From: G039954875 sp039954875
GTDB lineage: Bacteria; Bacteroidota; Bacteroidia; Flavobacteriales; Blattabacteriaceae
DNA: 64,000 nt
Direction of reading: 5' to 3'
Assembly: GCA_039954875.1 (NCBI GenBank)
Contig: CP157202.1
Location: forward strand, 1,302,001-1,366,000
The position numbers were made by a program, and so were the translations under genes. Numbering within the stretch: position 1 is the stretch's first letter; each line of letters begins with the position of its first letter. Shown here one piece after another: positions 18,594 to 29,130 of this stretch. The notes under the pieces are model-generated. The model worked only from the letters and a program-made list of their open reading frames with translations. It did not search any database and was not told the DNA's origin.

Positions 18594-19859
18594 CTAGATA
18601 TCCCTTTGGGTATGTCCGGTGTAGATTTGTCTAGGCCTACCTATGGGATCGTGATTCAGTCGCATTTCTTTCCAGTGAGCCATCCAGCCTGGTAGGCGTC
18701 CCATGGTAAACATCACAGTAAACATATCCTTTGGTATCCCTATAGCGCGATAGATGATGCCCGAATAGAAGTCTACATTAGGATACAATTTTCGTTCGAT
18801 GAAATAAGGATCTTCAAGTGCCGTTTCTTCCAGTTTTTTAGCCAATTCGAGTAGGGGATCATCAATGCCCATTTGATTCAAAATATCTTCGGTAGCCTTT
18901 TTGATAATCTTGGCTCTAGGATCAAAACTCTTGTAAACCCTATGTCCAAAGCCCATCAAGCGAAATGGATTGTTCTTATCTTTCGCTTTGTTTATCCATT
19001 TTTTTAAGTTGCCACCATCTTCCAAAATGTTTTCACACATTTCGATCACGGCTTGATTAGCCCCTCCATGTAGGCGACCCCAAAGTGCACTGACCCCAGC
19101 TGAGATAGAGGCAAAAAGCCCCGCCTGTGCAGAGCCCACCAAGCGTACCGTAGAGGTAGAGCAATTTTGTTCATGATCTGCATGCAGGATCAAAAGCTTA
19201 TCAAGTGCCTGGGCCACCACTGGATGGACTTCATAAGGCTCTGTCGGTAGCGAAAACAACATTTTGAGGATGTTGGCCGTGTACGTTAGGCTATTATCTG
19301 CATAGGCCGATGGTAGACCAACATTTTTACGATACGTCCAAGCAGCTAATATGGGGAATTGCGCCAGGAGTTTCACCAGGGCCAAGTACATATCTTTTTC
19401 CGAGTAAGCATCTACCGCATCAGGATGGAAAGCCGTCAAAGCACAGGTCAGTGAGGAAAGCACCCCCATCGGATGTGCTGATCTGGGGAAGCCATCAAGA
19501 ATCTTGAACATCTCCTCATGGACCACATTAAACCTTTTGATATCTTTAGAAAAATGATCCAATTGTGTAACATCGGGCAACTCCCCATATAGTAGGAGGT
19601 GACTAACCTCGAGGAAGGAACACTTATCAGCAAGTTGTTCGATAGGATACCCTCTGTATAATAGTTTTCCCTGCTCTCCGTCTAGAAAAGTAATAGCGCT
19701 CTGGGTCGCTCCAGTATTTTTAAACCCTGGATCGAGCGTGATGAAGCCCGTATCCTTTCTCAATTGCGATACATCAATAGCTTGATCACCATAAGTACCT
19801 ACAACGATGGGAAACTCGTAGGTCCGCCCATTGAGACGAGTGGTGGCAAAATCGGGCAT
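18594..19859 (-). CDS. gltA: Citrate synthase
   Basis: GltA condenses acetyl-CoA with oxaloacetate to enter the TCA cycle. Starting at the ATG at 19859 (MPDFATTRLNG) it has 421 residues; an upstream ATG at 19904 adds 15 residues unlike the family. Catalytic-region motifs HADHEQNCSTSTVRL, GRLHGGANQAVIEM and MGFGHRVYKSFDPRA are intact. It is flanked by decayed loci on both sides, indicating selection for this step. Confidence 0.96.
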   Translation of the reverse strand: MPDFATTRLNGRTYEFPIVVGTYGDQAIDVSQLRKDTGFITLDPGFKNTGATQSAITFLDGEQGKLLYRGYPIEQLADKCSFLEVSHLLLYGELPDVTQLDHFSKDIKRFNVVHEEMFKILDGFPRSAHPMGVLSSLTCALTAFHPDAVDAYSEKDMYLALVKLLAQFPILAAWTYRKNVGLPSAYADNSLTYTANILKMLFSLPTEPYEVHPVVAQALDKLLILHADHEQNCSTSTVRLVGSAQAGLFASISAGVSALWGRLHGGANQAVIEMCENILEDGGNLKKWINKAKDKNNPFRLMGFGHRVYKSFDPRAKIIKKATEDILNQMGIDDPLLELAKKLEETALEDPYFIERKLYPNVDFYSGIIYRAIGIPKDMFTVMFTMGRLPGWMAHWKEMRLNHDPIGRPRQIYTGHTQRDI

Positions 19860-20046
19860 GGTTAAATAATTTTTTAGGCTAAAATAGCAAAAAGAAATAA
19901 GCATATATAGGGCAGGGTTTTTCTCATAAATTAGGAAAAGGTATCAAAACAATTTTTTTAATCTCAAGAAGATGTTCTACACTTCCCACATACATTGGCT
20001 AATTAAAAAAAATCTATAAAAAATTATTTTTATTTCAGTCCTAGCC

Positions 20047-20504
20047 ATGGGACTATTTTTTATCTATGCTCATCCCAACCGATCATATACAGGATATGCA
20101 GATGAGCAGAAAGCCTTAGATGCGGAGTGGACTCAGCTGGCGCAGATAAAAGATATCAAACGTAATGTAAAAAATATGGTAGTGACAGACTCTAAAAAAC
20201 AAGACTCTGTAGACCAAGCTAGATCGGCAGCAGAGGCGGCAATAGAAGCCTCAAGAAGATCTATCGCCACTGCATAAAAAGTGATCGATACAGCCAAAAC
20301 AGGCACATCAAAACGAGCCAAAGCCAAGATCACAGCAGCAAACGTAAGGCTGAAAGTGAAGGACATGGAAAAAATATAAACCACTACTTCAAGACTAAAT
20401 GCTGTGCCAATCCACGAGAGACTTTGAAGAAAAGACTATCAAATGCAAATACATCAGCGACCAAGGCCAATCGTGCCATAGCAGTTCTGAAGGGATCAGC
20501 ATAG
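20047..20504 (+). pseudogene. Ala/Lys-rich helical protein of unknown function, decayed
   Basis: A 76-codon frame with N-terminal hydrophobic MGLFFIYAHPN continues, through stops, into similar Ala/Lys/Thr-rich helical sequence (AKAKITAANVRLKVKD, then in another frame RLSNANTSATKANRAIAVLK) to about 20504. Composition suggests an extended alpha-helical or coiled-coil protein. No domain is recognisable. A further Lys-rich frame at 20542-20787 may be its continuation. Confidence 0.35.
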
Positions 20505-20890
20505 CATATCACTAATCCCGGTCACAAAAAGACTATTACAGATGAAGAGTCAAATGAAAAGGGCTAAAAGTAAAATCCTTCTCACGCTGGTGGTCGAGAG
20601 CGTAATAGCAAAAAGAAAAGCATTGGCTCAAGCAAAAACAGAAGTGTCAAAAGACCTCGAGATTTCAGGTAACTCCACTGCTACAAACAATAAAATATTG
20701 GAAACTTTATTCGGTATTCTTCTTTTTGAAACCATCGATAGTTGTAGAGTAATCGTATGTATTTTTTCAGTTGACCTGAGCGGCTAATTTTTTATATACT
20801 TGGTGTTTGTAGCCCTTGACGAGCAACACTCACTTTAACTCAAACCCTAGAGATATTGCTTAGCTTTGCTTGATAGATAAAGTTTTCAAT

Positions 20891-23806
20891 ATGAAAAAGC
20901 GTTTCATCCTTTTTGTTTTAATATTTGTTATGTGTACAGTAGCTTTCCGTCCACCTAGGCACACCAGCCTGTTTCATATTGATGATCAAGAGCAAAGGGC
21001 TTGGGTAGACAGTATCTACAACATCATGAGCTTGGACGAAAAGATCGGGCAATTGTTTACGGTGGCGGCCTATTCCAACAAGGGGGCACAACACAGAGCT
21101 GAAATCGAACGCTTGATCCGGGAAGAACACATCGGTGGATTAATCTTTTTCCAAAATGATGCCGTCCAACAAGCCCTATTGACCAATGCCTATCAAAGCT
21201 TATCAAAAGTCCCCTTATGGATCGGTATCGATGCCGAATGGGGCCTAAATATGCGATTAAAAAATGGTTATCGTTTTCCTTGGGCGATGACCTTCGGTGC
21301 TGTGGCAGACGATAGCTTGGTATACCAGGTGGGGGGAAAGATCGCTCAACATTGCAAACGTCTGGGAATCCATATTAATTTTGCACCAGATGCAGACGTC
21401 AATACCAATCCTCAAAATCCCATCATCGGTAATCGTTCTTTTGGTTCTGATGTGGACAACGTTTCCCGGAAAGCCATCGCCTATGCCCGGGGGATGAATG
21501 ATGCGTTTGTGATCGCTACCGCTAAACACTTCCCAGGACATGGAGACACGCAAGTCGATTCGCACAAGGGATTGCCGATGATCCAGTATCCTATTTCTCG
21601 TTTGGATTCTGTAGAAATCCATCCTTTCAAACGATTTATCGAAGCCAAAGGTGCTGGAATCGTGGTCGGGCACCTGTTGGTACCCGCATTGGATTCTGAT
21701 CCTAATTTGCCTGCTTCAATTTCCTCGAAAATTGTCACTGGCATACTCAAAAACCGGATGGGCTTCACCGGTTTGCTTTTTACCGATGCACTCGATATGA
21801 AGGCCGTGTCCAATCTATACCCCCCAGAAGAGGTTAACTTAAAAGCCTTTCAAGCCGGAAATGATGTCCTGCTATTTGCCCGGGATGTAAAAACAAGCAA
21901 AAAAAAGATTTTGAATGATTTGAACAAAACACATTTGTCGATGGAGCGTCTTGAGAGCAGTGTCAAAAAGATTTTAACGGCAAAATATTGGGTGGGTCTA
22001 CATCGATACCGACCCATCAAATTGGAGGGATTGGTAGACGACTTGAACGACCCTGAGAGTGAAGTTTTGCATAGAAAGATCGTTGAGAAGGCAGTCACAG
22101 TACTCAAAAACGATCAAGACCTCTTGCCAATCAAAAAATTGGCCAATATCAAATTGGCCTATGTACCTTTAGAAGAAGGAGATAATGAAACCTTCTACAC
22201 CTATTTAAGTAAATACGCCAAGATAGATAAGATTTCGATAGGGGCTTTGTCCCATGTATCCAAACTTGAAGGGTATGACGCAGTATTTGTCGGTATACAC
22301 AAGTCCAACGCCAATCCATGGAAGAGCTACAAGGTTTCAAAAATAAGTAAATCATTGTTAAATGCCGTGGCTCAGAAATACAAGGTGGTATTAAGTATTT
22401 TTGCCAGTCCCTATAGCCTGATCGATCTAGACCTCAAAAAAATATCTACTGTAGTCTTGGGCTATCAAAATAGCAAACAATCTCAAAGCATTGTACCACA
22501 GGTAATTTTTGGAGCATTGGGAGTTTACGGCCACCTTCCAGTAGATATCAATGAGCAACTCAAGGTAGGACAAGGCATCACTTATAATCCTTTGCAACGA
22601 TTGGGATACGGCATCCCTGAGGCCGAAGGGATGAGTAGTCAAATCCTGAATCGGATTGAAGACCTAGTACGTCGAGCGATAGAGAAAAAATCCACGCCAG
22701 GAGCTCAAGTCTTGGTAGCTCGAAATGGTAAGGTGGTTTATGAAAAAAGTTTTGGTTATTTCACTTACGATCAAATACAACCCATACAATGGCAACATGT
22801 GTATGATGTAGCGTCGGTGACCAAAGTTGCTGCCACGCTTCCTTTGATGATGCAGCAGGTAGAAAATGGTCGGATAGATTTAGATCTCCCGATTGGGAGA
22901 TTCATCAAAGCGGCTCGGAGCACCAATAAATCTACTCTAACTTTGAGAGAAATCCTTACCCATCAAGCTAGTTTGAAACCGTGGATAGCTTTTTACAAAA
23001 AGACTCTGGATGCAGATAACCAATTTTTGCCAGGGATTTATTCTGATACGAAAAAGGAAAATTACACTACCCATGTAGCAGAAAATCTGTACATCAAAGA
23101 CATCTATAATGATCTACTCATGCAGTGGATATATAAAACACCAGTAAGCAAAAAGGGAGTCTATAAGTATAGTGACTTGGGATTTTATATACTGAGAGAT
23201 CATTTTGAGAAAAGTTCAGGGGTCTCTTTAGCAGAACTTGTACGAAATAGTTTTTATAAGCCGTTGGGGACTTATACTACTGGATATATACCCTTAGATC
23301 AATTTTCCGTGGTCGATATCGTCCCTACCAAATACGATAACACTTTCCGTAAACAGATGCTCAGAGGATATGCACATGATCCGGGTGCTGCCATGTTGGG
23401 GGGGGTGAGTGGTCATGCTGGCTTATTCAGCAATGCCAATGACCTGGCCAAAATCATGCAGATGTACCTCCAAGGTGGATATTATGGAGGGAAACGTTAT
23501 CTACAAGCCCAGACGGTAAAAAAATTCACCTCCTATCAATATAAAAAAAACAGAAGAGGTCTAGGTTTTGATAAACCCCAGCGCGAAGGAGACCGCCCCT
23601 ATAGCAGCCCATATGATGCCTCTCCGGAGAATTATGGACACAGAGGCTTTACTGGAACAATGGTCTGGGCAGATCCGGTCGAGCAAATCGTCTATGTCTT
23701 TTTATCCAATCATGTTCAGCCGTCATCTGAGACGAATCTGCTATTGAAATTGTATACCCGCTCAGAAATACAAAACACGATCTATCAATCCATCGTGAAA
23801 AATTGA
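20891..23806 (+). CDS. Glycoside hydrolase family 3 fused to a serine beta-lactamase-like hydrolase
   Basis: This is the Bacteroidota two-domain enzyme: an N-terminal GH3 beta-N-acetylglucosaminidase-like domain and a C-terminal class C beta-lactamase/esterase fold. Started at 20891 (MKKRFILFVLIFVMC) it has 971 residues and an N-terminal signal or anchor, so it is probably exported. GH3 features are KHFPGHGDTQVDSHKGLP and the nucleophile Asp near residue 299 (FTDALDM). The hydrolase has S642-x-x-K645 (ASVTK), Y760-S-D and H917-R-G. A role in peptidoglycan or muropeptide turnover is inferred. A run of eight G (23398-23405) lies in frame. The earlier in-frame start at 20870 is less likely. Confidence 0.9.
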   Translation: MKKRFILFVLIFVMCTVAFRPPRHTSLFHIDDQEQRAWVDSIYNIMSLDEKIGQLFTVAAYSNKGAQHRAEIERLIREEHIGGLIFFQNDAVQQALLTNAYQSLSKVPLWIGIDAEWGLNMRLKNGYRFPWAMTFGAVADDSLVYQVGGKIAQHCKRLGIHINFAPDADVNTNPQNPIIGNRSFGSDVDNVSRKAIAYARGMNDAFVIATAKHFPGHGDTQVDSHKGLPMIQYPISRLDSVEIHPFKRFIEAKGAGIVVGHLLVPALDSDPNLPASISSKIVTGILKNRMGFTGLLFTDALDMKAVSNLYPPEEVNLKAFQAGNDVLLFARDVKTSKKKILNDLNKTHLSMERLESSVKKILTAKYWVGLHRYRPIKLEGLVDDLNDPESEVLHRKIVEKAVTVLKNDQDLLPIKKLANIKLAYVPLEEGDNETFYTYLSKYAKIDKISIGALSHVSKLEGYDAVFVGIHKSNANPWKSYKVSKISKSLLNAVAQKYKVVLSIFASPYSLIDLDLKKISTVVLGYQNSKQSQSIVPQVIFGALGVYGHLPVDINEQLKVGQGITYNPLQRLGYGIPEAEGMSSQILNRIEDLVRRAIEKKSTPGAQVLVARNGKVVYEKSFGYFTYDQIQPIQWQHVYDVASVTKVAATLPLMMQQVENGRIDLDLPIGRFIKAARSTNKSTLTLREILTHQASLKPWIAFYKKTLDADNQFLPGIYSDTKKENYTTHVAENLYIKDIYNDLLMQWIYKTPVSKKGVYKYSDLGFYILRDHFEKSSGVSLAELVRNSFYKPLGTYTTGYIPLDQFSVVDIVPTKYDNTFRKQMLRGYAHDPGAAMLGGVSGHAGLFSNANDLAKIMQMYLQGGYYGGKRYLQAQTVKKFTSYQYKKNRRGLGFDKPQREGDRPYSSPYDASPENYGHRGFTGTMVWADPVEQIVYVFLSNHVQPSSETNLLLKLYTRSEIQNTIYQSIVKN

Positions 23807-23988
23807 GATACAACACCTTTTTATGATATGGCATACCTCTTGCCCCATAGGGGAGAAAAGACCTCCGCATATTTCACTCAAATTATTGATGAATAGAAAA
23901 ATGCGTTCCATATCCGACCCAAGGGGTAATGAGGATATTTTGAGCGAATGACACTTTGTCGTGTCTTAATATAAAGAAATTTAGCATT

Positions 23989-26409
23989 ATGCTATTGAAA
24001 AATATATTTGTCGAGTCCGAATTAGAATCCGAAGCCGGATTTATCCCTTTGATCAATCAAGATGAAGAAGATCAATTGCTCAAGGACAATGTACCAGAAC
24101 AACTGTCTATATTGCCTGTACGGAATATGGTTTTATTTCCTGGGGTAGTCATCCCCATCACAGCCGGTAGGAGCAAATCTGTCCAGTTGATACAAGATGC
24201 ATACGCTTTTGATAAGATCATAGGGGTACTTACTCAAAAAGAATTCAATACAGAAAATCCTACTGAAAAAGACCTCTACACTATAGGTACAGTAGCCAAA
24301 ATCGTTAAATTGCTCAAGATGCCTGACGGCAGTACCACGGTGATCTTGCAAGGCAAACGTAGATTTAAGGTTAAACATTTCCTACAGTTAACCCCTTATT
24401 TCAAGGCTGAAGTTCTCGCCTTACAAGAGGACAAGCCTCCCTCTAATGATAAAGAATACCTTGCTTTGATAGAGTCGATCAAAGACCTATCTATCAAGGT
24501 TATCCAAGAAAGCCCCAATCTCCCATCCGAGGCTGGCTTTGCCATCCGCAATATAGAGAGTCCTTCTTTTCTGACTAATTTCGTAGCAGCCAACATAAAT
24601 GCGTCCGTCAAGGACAAACAAGGCTTGCTTGAATATGACAAGCTCAAAAGACGGGCCATGAATACTTTCCGTCTATTGAGCATAGAGCATCAGCAGATCC
24701 GCCTCAAAAATGACATCCAATCACGTGTACGTAACGACATGGACCAGCAGCAGCGCGAGTACTTCTTGCACCAGCAGATCAAAGTCATACAAGAGGAACT
24801 TGGCGACATTTCTTACGAGAAAGAGGTAGACGAGATGCGAGCCAAAGCTGCTAAGAAAAAATGGCCAAAAGAAGCTAAAAAGCAATTTGAAAGAGAGCTA
24901 CTCAAAATGCAACGCGCCAATCCGCAAGTACCTGAGTATACCATATTACGCAATTATCTGGAGACCATGCTCGATTTACCTTGGCAGAGGTATTCCAAGG
25001 ATAATTTTGATCTCGGACGTGCCCAAAAAATCCTCGATAGAGACCATTATGGCCTTGATAAAATCAAAGAGCGTATCATAGAACATCTCGCCGTTTTAAA
25101 ACTGAGAGGAGATATGCGTTCGCCTATCATTTGCTTACAAGGCCCTCCAGGTGTTGGGAAGACTTCCTTAGGTAAGTCTATAGCTGCAGCACTCAGCCGG
25201 AAATACTTACGAATCTCTTTAGGCGGTTTGCACGATGAGGCCGAAATACGTGGTCACCGCAAGACCTACATTGGAGCCATGCTGGGCAGGCTCTTACAAT
25301 CGATCAGAAAAGCAGGCACCTCCAACCCGGTTTTTGTACTCGACGAGATCGACAAGATGGGAATAGGCGTCCACGGAGATCCTTCTTCGGCTATGTTGGA
25401 AGTCCTAGATCCGGAGCAAAACAATGCCTTTTATGACAATTTTCTCGAGTTAGGATATGACCTATCTAAAGTGATGTTTATCGCTACGGCCAATAATTTT
25501 TCAACCATACAACCAGCTTTGCTCGATCGGATGGAAATCATCGAAATGAGTGGCTATACCATCGAAGAGAAAGTCCAAATCGTTAAGCAGCATCTATTGC
25601 CTAAACAATTGAAAGAACATGGTTTGAAAAAGGGAGATTTGATCCTTGGCCTCAAACATATTGAAAAAGTCATCGAGGGCTATACACGTGAATCCGGTGT
25701 GAGGCGTCTCGAGAAACGTATCGCCAAACTCGTGCGTTATGCAGCCAAAAATATCGCTATGGACAAGTCCTATACCAAGCGGTTGACCGTTGAAAAGGTT
25801 GAGGAAATACTTGGTCCACCACGTGATCCAGACCGCTATGAAGGCAATGAGGTCCCTGGTGTAGTCACTGGTTTGGCTTGGACTAGTGTAGGGGGGGATA
25901 TCCTCTACATCGAGTCGAGTCTATCCAAAGGTAAAGGTATTTTGAGCATTACGGGTAATTTGGGTGAAGTAATGAAAGAATCGGCTACCATAGCGTTGCA
26001 ATACGTCAAGGCTCATCATCAACAATTCGATATCGATCCAAAAACATTTCAAACGCAGAATGTACACATCCACGTACCTGAGGGAGCAGTGCCCAAAGAT
26101 GGACCTTCAGCAGGGATCGCTATGCTTACCTCATTGGTCTCAAGCCTTACACAGCAGAAACTCAAGCCTTATCTCGCGATGACTGGAGAGATCACACTCA
26201 GGGGAAAAGTTCTTCCCGTCGGTGGTATCAAAGAAAAAATATTGGCTGCCAAGCGAGCCGGCATTCAAGAAATCATCCTTTCGAAGGAAAACCAAAAAGA
26301 TGTTGGGGAGATCAAACAAGATGATCTCAAAGGACTCACCTTTCATTATATCAAGACAATGGATGAAGTGATTCGATTAGCCTTGCTAGAAAACATATCA
26401 AAAAAATGA
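23989..26409 (+). CDS. lon: ATP-dependent protease Lon
   Basis: Lon degrades misfolded and regulatory proteins in the cytoplasm. From the ATG at 23989 it has 806 residues; an upstream TTG at 23956 is less likely. Order: N-terminal substrate-binding domain (LPVRNMVLFPGVVIPI), coiled coil, AAA+ with Walker A GPPGVGKT at about residues 385-392 and Walker B VFVLDEIDKM, and the C-terminal protease with Ser707 in KDGPSAGIAM and a catalytic Lys in GGIKEK. A G7 run (25891-25897) is in frame. All key residues are intact. Confidence 0.97.
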   Translation: MLLKNIFVESELESEAGFIPLINQDEEDQLLKDNVPEQLSILPVRNMVLFPGVVIPITAGRSKSVQLIQDAYAFDKIIGVLTQKEFNTENPTEKDLYTIGTVAKIVKLLKMPDGSTTVILQGKRRFKVKHFLQLTPYFKAEVLALQEDKPPSNDKEYLALIESIKDLSIKVIQESPNLPSEAGFAIRNIESPSFLTNFVAANINASVKDKQGLLEYDKLKRRAMNTFRLLSIEHQQIRLKNDIQSRVRNDMDQQQREYFLHQQIKVIQEELGDISYEKEVDEMRAKAAKKKWPKEAKKQFERELLKMQRANPQVPEYTILRNYLETMLDLPWQRYSKDNFDLGRAQKILDRDHYGLDKIKERIIEHLAVLKLRGDMRSPIICLQGPPGVGKTSLGKSIAAALSRKYLRISLGGLHDEAEIRGHRKTYIGAMLGRLLQSIRKAGTSNPVFVLDEIDKMGIGVHGDPSSAMLEVLDPEQNNAFYDNFLELGYDLSKVMFIATANNFSTIQPALLDRMEIIEMSGYTIEEKVQIVKQHLLPKQLKEHGLKKGDLILGLKHIEKVIEGYTRESGVRRLEKRIAKLVRYAAKNIAMDKSYTKRLTVEKVEEILGPPRDPDRYEGNEVPGVVTGLAWTSVGGDILYIESSLSKGKGILSITGNLGEVMKESATIALQYVKAHHQQFDIDPKTFQTQNVHIHVPEGAVPKDGPSAGIAMLTSLVSSLTQQKLKPYLAMTGEITLRGKVLPVGGIKEKILAAKRAGIQEIILSKENQKDVGEIKQDDLKGLTFHYIKTMDEVIRLALLENISKK

Positions 26410-26463
26410 TCTGTAATCGATATCTTTGGCTTGTTCCGGAGTCCATTTATGGAATGTAAATGA

Positions 26464-27543
26464 ATGTGGATGCAATTTAGAAATTTTCCTATGGTACCTC
26501 GTATCGTTTTTGGGCGTGGAGCCTTCAGCCGATTTGCTGAAATTGTTGGGCCCAAACGTCAAGGAAATCAGCCTTTAATCTATCTCGTCGACCATTGTTT
26601 TAAGGGTAAAGCTTTGGTAGAGCGTATCCCATTATATGATGGTGATCAAATTCGTTTCGTCAATACCACAGAAGAGCCTAAGACCACCCAAGTCGATGCA
26701 CTTAGAGATGAATTACAGGAGGCTTTTGGGAACGCGTCAGGCATAATCGGCCTGGGGGGGGGGAGCGTTTTAGATCTGGCCAAAGCCGTTGCTTTGATGA
26801 TGACGCATCCAGGCTCTTCTGCCCAATATCAGGGTTGGGACCTATTTGAGCGACCAGGAGTCTATCATGTGGGCATCCCTACCCTATCAGGTACCGGGGC
26901 AGAAGTCTCACGTACGGCAGTACTCACAGGACCTGAGCGAAAATTGGGTTTGAATTCCGACTTCACGCCTTTTGATCAAGTAGTCCTTGACCCAGAACTC
27001 ACACAGGGAGTGCCAATCGATCAACGTTTTTATACAGGTATGGATTGCTACATCCACTGTGTCGAATCCTTAAACGGAACTTATCTCAACGCATTCAGCA
27101 AGAGTTACGGCGAAAAAGCACTTGACTTATGCCTGGAAGTTTTTCTTGAAAAAGACAATTGGGATGAGGCCTCTGATGATATACTGATGATGGCTTCTTG
27201 GCATGGTGGTATGAGCATCGCCTATGCTCAAGTAGGGGTAGCCCATGCGATGAGTTATAGCCTATCTTATCTACTAGGTATCAAGCACGGAGTGGGTAAT
27301 TGTATGGTTTTCGATCAATTGGAGGCATTTTATCCCGAAAGCGTCAAGGTATTCAAGCATATAGTAGATAAACATCAAATCATTATACCTCAAGGAGTAT
27401 GTGCAGGGTTAAGCGATGAGCAATTTGCACAGATGATACAAGTGGCCTTGGGCTTGGCCCCACTCTGGGAGAATGCACTTGGCAAAGATTGGGATCAGGT
27501 GATCACGCCCAGCAAATTGCGTAAGATGTATGAAAAAATTTAG
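26464..27543 (+). CDS. kdnB: 3-deoxy-D-manno-octulosonate 8-oxidase-like iron-dependent alcohol dehydrogenase
   Basis: The protein looks like KdnB, which oxidises the C8 hydroxyl of Kdo as the first step to 8-amino-Kdo in lipopolysaccharide. It has 359 residues of iron-ADH fold: GLGGGSVLDLAKAVAL dinucleotide-binding motif, GIPTLSGTGAEVSRTAVL, and metal ligands in MDCYIHCVES, GVAHAMSY and GIKHGVGN. A run of ten G (26754-26763) encodes part of the glycine motif. The aminotransferase partner KdnA is not in the window. The start may be the first or third codon. It overlaps lysA by 14 bases. A generic iron ADH is the alternative. Confidence 0.8.
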   Translation: MWMQFRNFPMVPRIVFGRGAFSRFAEIVGPKRQGNQPLIYLVDHCFKGKALVERIPLYDGDQIRFVNTTEEPKTTQVDALRDELQEAFGNASGIIGLGGGSVLDLAKAVALMMTHPGSSAQYQGWDLFERPGVYHVGIPTLSGTGAEVSRTAVLTGPERKLGLNSDFTPFDQVVLDPELTQGVPIDQRFYTGMDCYIHCVESLNGTYLNAFSKSYGEKALDLCLEVFLEKDNWDEASDDILMMASWHGGMSIAYAQVGVAHAMSYSLSYLLGIKHGVGNCMVFDQLEAFYPESVKVFKHIVDKHQIIIPQGVCAGLSDEQFAQMIQVALGLAPLWENALGKDWDQVITPSKLRKMYEKI

Positions 27544-28771
27544 TACAGTGGAAAATCAATATCAAATCGAAGGAGTAGCTTTGGCCCAACTGGCTGACAA
27601 ATACGGTACACCACTGTATGTATACGATGCAGGTAAGATGATCGCGCAATACAAAGCTATGGAAAAAGCTTTTAATAATGTAGAAAATCTGAAGATCAAT
27701 TACGCTTGTAAGGCCAATACTAATTTGAATATTTTGAAACTTTTTCAAAAATTAGGTAGCGGCCTCGATACAGTCTCTGTCCAAGAAGTCGAGATCGGCC
27801 TAAGAGCTGGTTTTGCTCCTAGGGACATACTTTATACGCCCAATGGGGTTTCATTGGCAGAGATCAAAAAAGCGGTAGATTTAAAAGTACGAATCAACAT
27901 AGATAATTTGTCCATTCTCGAACAACTTGGGCAGGATCATTCAGCTCATCCCGTAGGGATTCGAATCAATCCACATATCATGGCCGGTGGCAATGTCAAG
28001 ATCTCTGTCGGGCATATCGATTCGAAGTTTGGCATCTCTTATTATCAATTGCCGCATATCAAAAGGATTGTCGAGAATACTGGATTAAAGATCGAGGGTA
28101 TCCATATGCATACTGGTTCCGATATCTTGGATATCAAAGTGTTTTTACAAGGAGCCGAAATCCTATTAAAAGTCGCAGGATCATTTCCGGATCTCGATTA
28201 TGTCAATTTTGGCAGTGGTTTTAAGGTACCCTATAAAGAAGAAGATGTCCAAACCGATGTAGATCTTTTGGGCCAAGCACTCACTGAAAGGTTTCATGCG
28301 TTTTGCAAAGCTTATGGGAAATCACTCTGTTTGATGTTTGAGCCGGGCAAGTTTCTGGTCAGTAAGGCTGGGTGTTTTTTAGCCAGTGTCAATGTGATCA
28401 AGCATACCACCTCTACGGTCTTTGCTGGAGTGGATTCAGGTTTTAATCACCTGATCCGTCCAATGTTTTATAATGCCTACCATCAGATCAATAATATTTC
28501 CAATCCGACCGGCAGAATGCGGTTTTATACAGTGGTAGGGTACATCTGTGAGTCGGATACTTTTGGCTTGAATCGTAAGATTAGCGAGATCCGTGAGGGA
28601 GATATCTTGTGCTTTAAAAATGCTGGAGCTTATTGTTTCTCGATGGCTTCGAATTACAATTCACGTTATCGCCCAGCCGAGGTGATGATCTATAAAGCTA
28701 AGGACCACCTGATTAGAAAACAGGAAACACTTCAAGATCTGCTTCGGCACATCGTGGAAATAGAATGGTGA
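27530..28771 (+). CDS. lysA: Diaminopimelate decarboxylase
   Basis: LysA decarboxylates meso-diaminopimelate to lysine with PLP. It has 413 residues of alanine-racemase-like barrel: PLP lysine in INYACKANTN, HMHTGSDI, the FGSGFKVPY glycine-rich phosphate site, FEPGKFLVSKAG, and the active-site cysteine motif CESDTF. It starts inside the 3' end of kdnB in another frame, so the two genes are coupled. It appears intact. Confidence 0.95.
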   Translation: MKKFSTVENQYQIEGVALAQLADKYGTPLYVYDAGKMIAQYKAMEKAFNNVENLKINYACKANTNLNILKLFQKLGSGLDTVSVQEVEIGLRAGFAPRDILYTPNGVSLAEIKKAVDLKVRINIDNLSILEQLGQDHSAHPVGIRINPHIMAGGNVKISVGHIDSKFGISYYQLPHIKRIVENTGLKIEGIHMHTGSDILDIKVFLQGAEILLKVAGSFPDLDYVNFGSGFKVPYKEEDVQTDVDLLGQALTERFHAFCKAYGKSLCLMFEPGKFLVSKAGCFLASVNVIKHTTSTVFAGVDSGFNHLIRPMFYNAYHQINNISNPTGRMRFYTVVGYICESDTFGLNRKISEIREGDILCFKNAGAYCFSMASNYNSRYRPAEVMIYKAKDHLIRKQETLQDLLRHIVEIEW

Positions 28772-29089
28772 AAGGATGAAAAAGCTGTAAAAAGAAGATC
28801 TACAATTTTTTTTTTTTACAGATCCTTACTCCACTATCACATTGGTGATGAGCATTTTTTTTGATAAGTACCCTCATCTTTGGGTTTTACTAGACTAGTA
28901 TGGGGAGGGGATTGGCGATGAATCTGAAAAGAGAATGCAGGTCGTTGAAATAAGTAGGGCCTTACTTAAGATGATAATGTTATATTTTTTTTACATCTTG
29001 AAAGATGTACAAAATTTTTAATTTATATGGGGAATACTGTGCTTTTTTTAGATAATGTTGTATTTGGCAAAGGTTTGGCTTGGGTTTGG
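28772..29089. other. Spacer between lysA and tRNA-Ser
   Basis: No gene is supported here. CTGTAAAAA (28785-28793) and TTTTTACAG (28813-28821) could pair across a 19-base loop and act as a weak lysA terminator. The rest is A/T-rich. Confidence 0.35.
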
Positions 29090-29121
29090 CTTGGTCGATG
29101 TGGAGAAAACCATTATATTTG
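29090..29121 (+). promoter_or_regulatory. Promoter of tRNA-Ser
   Basis: CTTG (29090-29093) is separated by 20 bases from TATATTTG (29114-29121), one mismatch from the Bacteroidota consensus. The tRNA begins 10 bases downstream, as expected for a direct start. Confidence 0.65.
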
Positions 29122-29130
29122 CTCCACTTT

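Noticed and set aside
28785..28821. Hairpin after lysA as an intrinsic terminator
   Set aside because: The stem is A/T-only apart from one CTG, the loop is long and no T tract follows the stem, so I list it only as a weak possibility in the spacer entry.
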